From Flavobacteriales bacterium (GTDB lineage Bacteria; Bacteroidota; Bacteroidia; Flavobacteriales_F; PHOS-HE28): a stretch of DNA of 64,000 bases. Positions 56,433-61,304 of the stretch are shown here, piece after piece; within the stretch, counting starts at the first letter, position 1, and every line of letters begins with the position of its first letter. The stretch is taken from positions 1,550,001-1,614,000 of the forward strand of contig CP064979.1 in NCBI GenBank assembly GCA_016699575.1, written 5' to 3'. The position numbers were made by a program, and so were the translations under genes. Below the pieces are notes generated by a model, which saw only the letters and a program-made list of their open reading frames with translations, was not told the DNA's origin and ran no database searches.

Positions 56433-57056
56433 TCAGGCTGCGCGGCCCATGGCGGGGTCGCACTGGGCGCCTTCGCCCGCCGTGCCGATGGCGCTCACAC
56501 AGAACCAGTAGGCCTTGAAACTCTCCAGATCGGTGACCAGGTGGCTGGCCTGCGTACGGTAAGCAATGGCTTCCCACTTGGCGTTGGGCAACGCAGGGTC
56601 CTCGCTCGTCATCCACACTTGGTTGCCGTGCGCACCGTGCACCCTGCGCCAGCGAAGTTCCACCTCGCCACGCAGGTTGGTGAAGCGTGCGCTGAGCTCC
56701 TTGGTGGTGCCGGGTACACCCACGGGCTCGGGTGTTTTGGCCAGCGGGTAGCCGCTGCTGTCCAGCATGGTGGCGTTGCCGAGGCAGATGCTGCGCACGT
56801 AATCGGCCTGTTTGCGCAACAATGTCCCGAGCGCGTTCTTGGCATCGTTGCGCAAGAGTTTGCTCTGCCGGCTGCCGAAGGTGGCCTCTTCGATCGCTGC
56901 TTCCAGCGCATCGGCTGCCGCCGTCATGTCCGCCATCGTCACCGCCGGTGTGGTGAAGTTGGCATTGCCCGACATTTTACCGACCACGTTGCGAGCGAGG
57001 GCGAGCACGGCTTCGGGACGTTGCCGTAGTGCGGAAAGCTTGATGTTCGCTTTCAT
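56433..57056 (-). CDS. Hypothetical protein with a C-terminal Fn3-like domain
   Basis: The ATG at 57056 (MKANIKLSALRQRPEAVLAL) is preferred over an upstream frame extension that runs through the operator-like region. The 207-residue product has a helical N-terminal half (ALARNVVGKMSGNANFTTPA, AADALEAAIEEATFGSRQSK) and a C-terminal half resembling a fibronectin III domain (RFTNLRGEVELRWRRVHGAH, HLVTDLESFKAYWFCVSAIG). This architecture recurs among Bacteroidota hypothetical proteins; the function is unknown. No signal peptide. Confidence 0.75.
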   Translation of the reverse strand: MKANIKLSALRQRPEAVLALARNVVGKMSGNANFTTPAVTMADMTAAADALEAAIEEATFGSRQSKLLRNDAKNALGTLLRKQADYVRSICLGNATMLDSSGYPLAKTPEPVGVPGTTKELSARFTNLRGEVELRWRRVHGAHGNQVWMTSEDPALPNAKWEAIAYRTQASHLVTDLESFKAYWFCVSAIGTAGEGAQCDPAMGRAA

Positions 57057-57291
57057 GATGTGTTGGTCGCCAGTGGATCCGGCCTGAGACCGCTGCCGTT
57101 TGTTGGTTGATCCGGGGGTTGCAACGCCGGGGTACAACACAGGTTCAGGAAATGCGCCAAAACACAACAAAGGGCACGCGGCATTGTTGTGCCACAATGC
57201 AGGCCCCTCAAGCCTTGCAGCGCAACAGTTGCGCTAATGCAAATGAGTTGCACTAATGCAACTACGGTCGGCAGGCACGCCAAGCCCCACC
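57057..57291. promoter_or_regulatory. Gene-free region with a cluster of operator-like dyads
   Basis: No gene is evident. Three dyads stand out: GCATTGT-TGTGCC-ACAATGC (57181-57200), CGCAAC-A-GTTGCG (57221-57233), and two direct copies of GTTGCRCTAATGCAA (57228-57242 and 57247-57261), each with TTGC/GCAA symmetry and spaced 19 bp apart, close to two helical turns. This is what binding sites for a dimeric regulator look like. They lie upstream of the minus-strand 207-residue gene and next to the 44-bp array. Confidence 0.5.
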
Positions 57292-57683
57292 GCGCAAGGC
57301 CCTTGAGCAGGGCTGCTCGGCACATCAACACGGGCTGCTCAGCGCGGCAAGCAGGGTTGCTCGGCACACCAACACGGGCTGCTCAGCAAGGCAAGCAGGT
57401 TTGTTCGGCACACCAATGCGGGCTGCTCAGCAAGGCAAGCAGGGTTGCCCGGCACACCGCCACGGGCTGCTTGGCAGGGCAAGCAGGGCTGCTCGGCACA
57501 CCAACACGGGCTGCTCAGCAAGGCAAGCAGGGTTGCTCGGCACACCAACACGGCCTGCTCCGCAAGGCGAGCAGGTTTGCCCGGCACAACAACATGGCCT
57601 GCTCAGCAAGGCGAGCAGGGTTGCTCGGCACACCAACATGGGCTGCTCGACAAGTCATGCAGGGCTGCACGGGGCCCTGTTAT
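57292..57683. repeat. Tandem array of a 44-bp repeat, about nine units
   Basis: Full units start at 57332, 57376, 57420, 57464, 57508, 57552 and 57596, exactly 44 bp apart, with degenerate partial units at 57292 and 57640. The unit reads GGGCTGCTCAGCAAGGCAAG then CAGGGTTGCTCGGCACACCA then ACAC, with 1-7 differences between units. Within each unit CTGCTC and GAGCAG/AAGCAG form a short dyad. The period is not a multiple of three and no strand gives a periodic protein, so it is non-coding. There are no unique spacers, so it is not CRISPR. It lies between the dyad cluster and the Xre regulator. Confidence 0.9.
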
Positions 57684-57976
57684 GTGCTCTGTGCCTGGCC
57701 CCTATTGCTCCCGAAAGCCTTGCGCACCAGCATCAGCAGATGCTCTTCGGCCAAGGGAATATCAGGGTCGAGCACTGCAACGTTCAAGCCGAACCACTTG
57801 GCCACCGCCAGCGCCACCTGGAAGGGGAGCTGCGCATCGCCATGCTCGTAGCGGCTCATCTCGTACGGCTCCAAGCCCAGTGCCAGACCGACTTCCTTTT
57901 GCGACAGGCAAGCCGCCTTGCGCAGTGCCAATAGGCGCTTGCCTAATCGTTCCGCATAAGTGGCGCGCTTGGCCAT
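57680..57976 (-). CDS. Xre-family helix-turn-helix regulator
   Basis: The ATG at 57976 (MAKRATYAERLGKRLLALRK) is preferred over a start seven codons earlier. The 98-residue protein has a Cro/C1-type HTH in its first 70 residues (ACLSQKEVGLALGLEPYEMS, then RYEHGDAQLPFQVALAVAKW). The C-terminal tail is short (AEEHLLMLVRKAFG), as in small phage-like or control-type regulators. A perfect palindrome 33 bp upstream suggests autoregulation. Its 3' end touches the 44-bp repeat array. Confidence 0.88.
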   Translation of the reverse strand: MAKRATYAERLGKRLLALRKAACLSQKEVGLALGLEPYEMSRYEHGDAQLPFQVALAVAKWFGLNVAVLDPDIPLAEEHLLMLVRKAFGSNRGQAQST

Positions 57977-58008
57977 CGGGGCAAAAGAACCGCCCACAGT
58001 GCATTGGA

Positions 58009-58032
58009 AAAATACCCAGTTCCGGGTATTTT
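58009..58032. promoter_or_regulatory. Palindromic operator upstream of the Xre regulator
   Basis: AAAATACCC-AGTTCC-GGGTATTTT is a perfect 9-bp inverted repeat with a 6-bp spacer, 33-56 bp upstream of the Xre start codon. Spacing of half-sites and position fit an autoregulatory operator of a small HTH dimer. The only AT-rich palindrome in this GC-rich region. Confidence 0.65.
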
Positions 58033-58115
58033 GAGGAGTGGTAGAGGGCTGCCGGGGTCTGCTTTGCTTTTCAACAAAAGCACGGTTCGTGGTTCAGCCG
58101 CATCGGGTGCGCGCC

Positions 58116-58123
58116 TACATTCA
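58116..58123 (+). promoter_or_regulatory. TAnnTTTG-like element before the SprB-type fragment
   Basis: TACATTCA, 35 bases before the presumed TTG start of the truncated secreted protein. Also near is a small hairpin TGCTTTT-CAAC-AAAAGCA (58065-58082). Confidence 0.3.
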
Positions 58124-58158
58124 CATCACGTTCGTTGGCCTGAGGAGTTGGATCGGAG

Positions 58159-58317
58159 TTGTTCCACCTAACCCATCCTGTCATCCGTTCTGCTGTTCTT
58201 TCCTGCTGTGCCTTCGCTGCCGTGGCCGCCCAGAGCCAAGCACTTAATGGTACTCTTACCCTGTCCAACTACAACGGCAGCAACATCAGTTGCAAGGGCG
58301 GCAGCAACGGGTCGATT
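58159..58317 (+). pseudogene. N-terminal fragment of a secreted SprB-repeat-like protein, cut by the IS
   Basis: From a TTG start the frame encodes a signal peptide (HPVIRSAVLSCCAFAAVAAQ) and then ALNGTLTLSNYNGSNISCKG followed by GSNGSI, the opening of an SprB-type repeat (pattern sCxGgsdGsI) seen in large Bacteroidota adhesins and gliding proteins. The IS begins right after Ile at 58318, so at most 53 native residues remain. The missing bulk of the gene is not in the window. A start upstream cannot be excluded. Confidence 0.65.
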
Positions 58318-58366
58318 TGTAAGCACCCCCTGAAACAGGTGCAGGTGGAAGTAGAACCACCTAAAC

Positions 58367-58642
58367 TTGATCAGGATGAGAAAGAGCAGATTCACCGAGA
58401 CGCAGATCATTGCGATGCTGCGCGAGCATGAGGCAGGCAAGAAGGTCTCGGACGTGTGCCGGGAACATGGCGTGAGCCAGCCGACGTTCTACCAGTGGAA
58501 GGCCAAGTACAGCGGCCTGGACGCCAACCAGCTCAAGGAGTTCAAGGAGCTGAAGGCCAAGTATGCGCGCCTTGAGAAGATGTACACCGAGGCCCAGATG
58601 GACCGCCAGGTGCTCAAGGAGATCATCGAGGGAAAGTTGTAG
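58367..58642 (+). CDS. IS3-family transposase OrfA, copy B
   Basis: Identical to the 91-residue OrfA of copy A: N-terminal HTH (KKVSDVCREHGVSQPTFYQW) and C-terminal coiled coil. The OrfB frame lies in -1 relative to it and is open across the OrfA stop. Confidence 0.93.
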   Translation: MIRMRKSRFTETQIIAMLREHEAGKKVSDVCREHGVSQPTFYQWKAKYSGLDANQLKEFKELKAKYARLEKMYTEAQMDRQVLKEIIEGKL

Positions 58643-58665
58643 GCCCGGACGACAAACGAGAGGTC

Positions 58666-59562
58666 GTGCGCCGACTGGTCGAACAGCGCCAGTACAGCGA
58701 ACGCCGGGCCTGCAAGCTGTTGAACTTGAGTGCGAGCGTGTATCGCTATGCGCCCAAGGAGAAGAACGATGCGGAAGTGATCGAGCACATGATGCGAGTG
58801 GTGGATCAGAACCCCACATGGGGGTTCGGTCTGACCTTCGACCAGATGGTCACTGAGGGGACCGGGGCCAACCACAAGCGGGTGCACAGGCTCTACAAGG
58901 AGGCGGACCTGCACTTGCGCAGGCGTACGAAGCGCCGGGTGCCCGAGCGGGTGAAGGACCCGATCGTGCTGCCCATCGGCCCGAACATCACTTGGAGCAT
59001 GGACTTCATGAGCGATGCGCTGGTGACCGGTCGCAAGTACCGCACTTTCAACGTGATCGATGACTTCAACCGGGAAGCCTTGTGCATAGCGGTCGACACC
59101 TCTCTGCCTGCTGCACGCGTGATCCGTGAGCTGGACCAGCTGATCGCCTGGCGTGGTAAGCCCGAACGCCTTCGCATGGACAATGGCCCGGAGTTCATCG
59201 CACACGCCATGCAGGAATGGGCCACATCCAACGGGATCGCCTTCACCTACATCCAGCCGGGCATGCCCATGCAGAACGGCTTGGTCGAGCGCTTCAACAA
59301 AACGTACCGGACCGAAGTGCTCAATGCGTGGATCTTCGAACGCCTGGACCAAGTACGCACCATCACGCAAGAGTGGATGTGGCGCTATAACAACCAGCGC
59401 CCGCACAGGTCGTTGCTGCGCTTATCGCCCCGTGCGTTCCTGTTGAAATGTGGACAACTCCCTGCCCACTACACAGGCTCACGCGCGGACTTCCCCACAG
59501 TTCAACAGGACATCCACAACACCACCACACTCAAAAGTACCTTTACAAACCGCTGCGCCTAA
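58666..59562 (+). CDS. IS3-family transposase OrfB (DDE integrase), copy B
   Basis: Identical to the 298-residue OrfB of copy A, with an intact DDE triad (WSMDF, MDNGPEF, NGLVERFNKTYR). The GTG start is formal; an OrfAB fusion by -1 frameshifting is more likely the active enzyme. Confidence 0.93.
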   Translation: MRRLVEQRQYSERRACKLLNLSASVYRYAPKEKNDAEVIEHMMRVVDQNPTWGFGLTFDQMVTEGTGANHKRVHRLYKEADLHLRRRTKRRVPERVKDPIVLPIGPNITWSMDFMSDALVTGRKYRTFNVIDDFNREALCIAVDTSLPAARVIRELDQLIAWRGKPERLRMDNGPEFIAHAMQEWATSNGIAFTYIQPGMPMQNGLVERFNKTYRTEVLNAWIFERLDQVRTITQEWMWRYNNQRPHRSLLRLSPRAFLLKCGQLPAHYTGSRADFPTVQQDIHNTTTLKSTFTNRCA

Positions 59563-59578
59563 AATGGGGGTGCTTACA

Positions 59579-59670
59579 ATGCCTTCACGCTGTCGTGGAA
59601 CACCACAATGGCGCCGGGGCCGGCATGCTTCAGCACGTTGCCGAGCGCGGGCACCGAAGAGTCCCGGTCC
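59579..59670 (-). pseudogene. Fragment of a second polysaccharide deacetylase gene
   Basis: Positions 59579-59641 match 60642-60704 inside the complete deacetylase gene with only three differences in 63 bases, all synonymous or silent in NVLKHAGPGAIVVFHDSVKA. Similarity fades beyond about 59670. The fragment ends exactly at the IS boundary, and nothing upstream of it on the minus strand continues the gene. Confidence 0.75.
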
Positions 59671-59719
59671 GAAACGGCACCGGCGGCGCCCTAACTTTAC
59701 CGGACCAATACAACGGACC

Positions 59720-59968
59720 ATGGATAGCGGTGCGATCAAACTGGAGTTGCTTGAGCGCTTGGCCAGTATCAGGGATGAGGCCATCATTCAGCAAATGGCG
59801 GCCATGCTCAAGAAGGCGTTCCCTCAGGTGATGGAAGAGGGCCCTGATTTCACCGATGAGGAGATCGCGGAGTTGGACCAACAACGCGCCGACCACCTGA
59901 GCGGAAAGTCGAAGTCGTACACGGCAGAGGAATCCATCCGCATGATCCGCGAGGGGTTCAAAGGATGA
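59720..59968 (+). CDS. Antitoxin-like protein of a second ParE-type module
   Basis: The 82-residue acidic helical product begins MDSGAIKLELLERLASIRDE and has DEEIAELDQQRADHLSGKSK and a C-terminal TAEESIRMIREGFKG, a pattern common in small antitoxins paired with RelE/ParE. The stop overlaps the toxin ATG (ATGA). Start chosen at the ATG nearest a plausible Shine-Dalgarno-free leader; longer frames run into the IS and the deacetylase scar. Confidence 0.78.
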   Translation: MDSGAIKLELLERLASIRDEAIIQQMAAMLKKAFPQVMEEGPDFTDEEIAELDQQRADHLSGKSKSYTAEESIRMIREGFKG

Positions 59969-60255
59969 GCTATGAACTCCGGATCAAAGCAGTGGCCATA
60001 CGGCAAGCCGCAGAGGCCTATGCGTACTACCAACGCCAAGTCCCAGGACTTGGGGAGCGTTTTATCGCAGCACTGATCGACGGCTATGAGACCCTGCGCT
60101 CCAACCCGTCATTCCAAGTGCGCAAAGCGCCTTACCGCTATTGGAAGCTGCGCAAGTTCCCTTACCGCCTGATCTATGAGGTACAGGACAACACGGTAGT
60201 GGTTTACCAAGTACGGCACGTGAAGCGAAGGGCGCATCCCAAGTACGGGCCTTAG
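59965..60255 (+). CDS. RelE/ParE family toxin
   Basis: The 96-residue product has MSYELRIKAVAIRQAAEAYA, YYQRQVPGLGERFIAALIDG, then KAPYRYWKLRKFPYRLIYEV and VVVYQVRHVKRRAHPKYG, the expected RelE/ParE layout with an R-F-P-Y-R-L-I-Y core. It overlaps the antitoxin by four bases. This module and the one at 55401 differ in sequence, so they are separate acquisitions, not a duplication. Confidence 0.87.
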   Translation: MSYELRIKAVAIRQAAEAYAYYQRQVPGLGERFIAALIDGYETLRSNPSFQVRKAPYRYWKLRKFPYRLIYEVQDNTVVVYQVRHVKRRAHPKYGP

Positions 60256-60304
60256 TGTGTGGACTTGAAGCGCCGCTCCAAGGGCGTGGCGGCTAGCAAC
60301 AACT

Positions 60305-60525
60305 TCACGACGCGCGGCGCAGGGTGTGCTCCCGTTCAGCAGCAAAGGCCAGGCATGCACGGCTATCCTGCTCGGTCAACTGCGGGAAATCCTCCATGAT
60401 CCGCGCGTTGCTCATGCCAGCGGCCAACCAACCGATCACGTCGTAAACCGCGATGCGCGTAAAGCGCACGCACGGCTTGCCGAAGCGGCGCTCCGGGGCG
60501 ATGGTTATTGATCCCGATACTCCAT
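60305..60525 (-). pseudogene. DUF433 family gene with a frameshift near its start
   Basis: An ATG at 60525 opens MEYRDQ and then a TAA; one base out of frame the sequence continues ITIAPERRFGKPCVRFTRIA, VYDVIGWLAAGMSNARIMED and FPQLTEQDSRACLAFAAERE, a complete DUF433 domain. One missing base near 60509-60512 explains the break. DUF433 proteins are antitoxin-like and usually sit beside a DUF5615 PIN-type partner; none is present here. An assembly error cannot be excluded. Confidence 0.75.
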
Positions 60526-60558
60526 GCGTGCGGAGATAGGCCCCTGCCAACCCTATGG

Positions 60559-61173
60559 CTAACCCCCTATCGCCTTGAACCCATACCCCTCCTTCCCAAA
60601 GTGCTCCAGCACCGCAGGCAGCGCCACCTGCAGGCGCGGCCATGCCTTCACACTGTCATGGAACACCACGATGGCGCCGGGGCCGGCATGCTTCAGCACG
60701 TTGCGGGTGGCGCGGGCGCCGTCGATGCGCGTATCGAAATCGCCGCTTAGGACGCCCCACATCACCACGGTGTAGTGGTCGCGCAGGGCGCGCGCTTGGG
60801 CGGGCATCAAGCGGCCGTAGGGCGGGCGGAAGAGCTCCGTGCCGGTGAGCTTCTGGCAGCGCTCCACGCTCCCTAAGTAGGTGGGAGTCGCGGTGTCGCG
60901 ACCGTTGCAGTGGTCCCACGTGTGGTTGCCGATGACATGGCCTTCGGCCTTCACGCGCTGGAACAGTTGTGGGTTCGCCTCGATGTTCTTGCCGATGCAG
61001 AAGAAGGTGGCCTTGGCGTCGTGCGCCTTCAGCTGATCCAGCACCCACGGCGTGGCCTCGGGCACGGGCCCATCATCGAAAGTGAGGTACAGGGCCTTCT
61101 CCTCCGCGGGCATACGCCACAGCCGGCTCCCGAGCAGCAGTCTCGCAAGGCGGGGGGTCCGTGCGAGGTACAT
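60559..61173 (-). CDS. Polysaccharide deacetylase (NodB domain)
   Basis: These enzymes remove N- or O-acetyl groups from peptidoglycan, chitin-like or exopolysaccharide chains. The 204-residue product is a single NodB domain: metal motif LYLTFDDGPVPEATPW, the HxxxH in VIGNHTWDHCNG, LFRPPYGRLMPAQARALRDH and the late VVFHDSVKAWPRL, all standard. No clear signal peptide is present (MYLARTPRLARLLLGSRLWR is basic), so location is uncertain. A fragment of a close paralogue lies at 59579. Confidence 0.92.
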   Translation of the reverse strand: MYLARTPRLARLLLGSRLWRMPAEEKALYLTFDDGPVPEATPWVLDQLKAHDAKATFFCIGKNIEANPQLFQRVKAEGHVIGNHTWDHCNGRDTATPTYLGSVERCQKLTGTELFRPPYGRLMPAQARALRDHYTVVMWGVLSGDFDTRIDGARATRNVLKHAGPGAIVVFHDSVKAWPRLQVALPAVLEHFGKEGYGFKAIGG

Positions 61174-61188
61174 GCGGCTCCGGGGTCA

Positions 61189-61292
61189 TTAAACCGCAAA
61201 GAGCGCAAAGGACGCCAAGGAAAACACGCCGTCCTTGGCGCTACATCCCACCAAGGCGCTCTTTGCGTTCTCTGCGTTCTTTGCGGTAAAGC
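61189..61292. repeat. Palindromic element of the CCGCAAAGAGCGCAAAGG type
   Basis: The left arm TTAAACCGCAAAGAGCGCAA and the right arm ending TTCTTTGCGGTAAAG pair with gaps, and a second inner stem CGCCAAGG/CCTTGGCG (61213-61220 and 61233-61240) is perfect. It fills the space between the deacetylase and the DUF2723 gene. Same general design as 19408 and 50727. Confidence 0.78.
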
Positions 61293-61304
61293 ACACCCGC
61301 ATGC

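Larger units (their letters stand above)
58318..59578 (+). mobile_element. IS3-family insertion sequence, copy B (1261 bp)
   Basis: Same length, same 13-bp ends (TGTAAGCACCCCC) and identical OrfA and OrfB as copy A, but in the opposite orientation 30.5 kb away. Flanks are GATT on the left and ATGC on the right, with no target duplication. The left flank is an SprB-like gene fragment and the right flank a deacetylase fragment. Identity of the copies implies recent activity. Confidence 0.95.

Noticed and set aside
57292..57683. CRISPR array
   Set aside because: There are no unique spacers between constant repeats; the whole 44-bp unit repeats, and no cas genes are present.
57189..57934. Long open frames on both strands across the 44-bp repeat array
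   Set aside because: The unit has few stop codons in any frame and its length is not a multiple of three, so the frames are by-products of the repeat and show no protein periodicity.
58065..58082. Terminator-like hairpin TGCTTTT-CAAC-AAAAGCA
   Set aside because: Stem is short and AT-rich and it lies between two divergent starts, where no transcript should end.
26506..59578. Composite transposon bounded by the two IS copies
   Set aside because: The segment between them is 30 kb of mixed core and accessory genes, there are no target duplications, and the flanks are all broken genes, so rearrangement is a better explanation.
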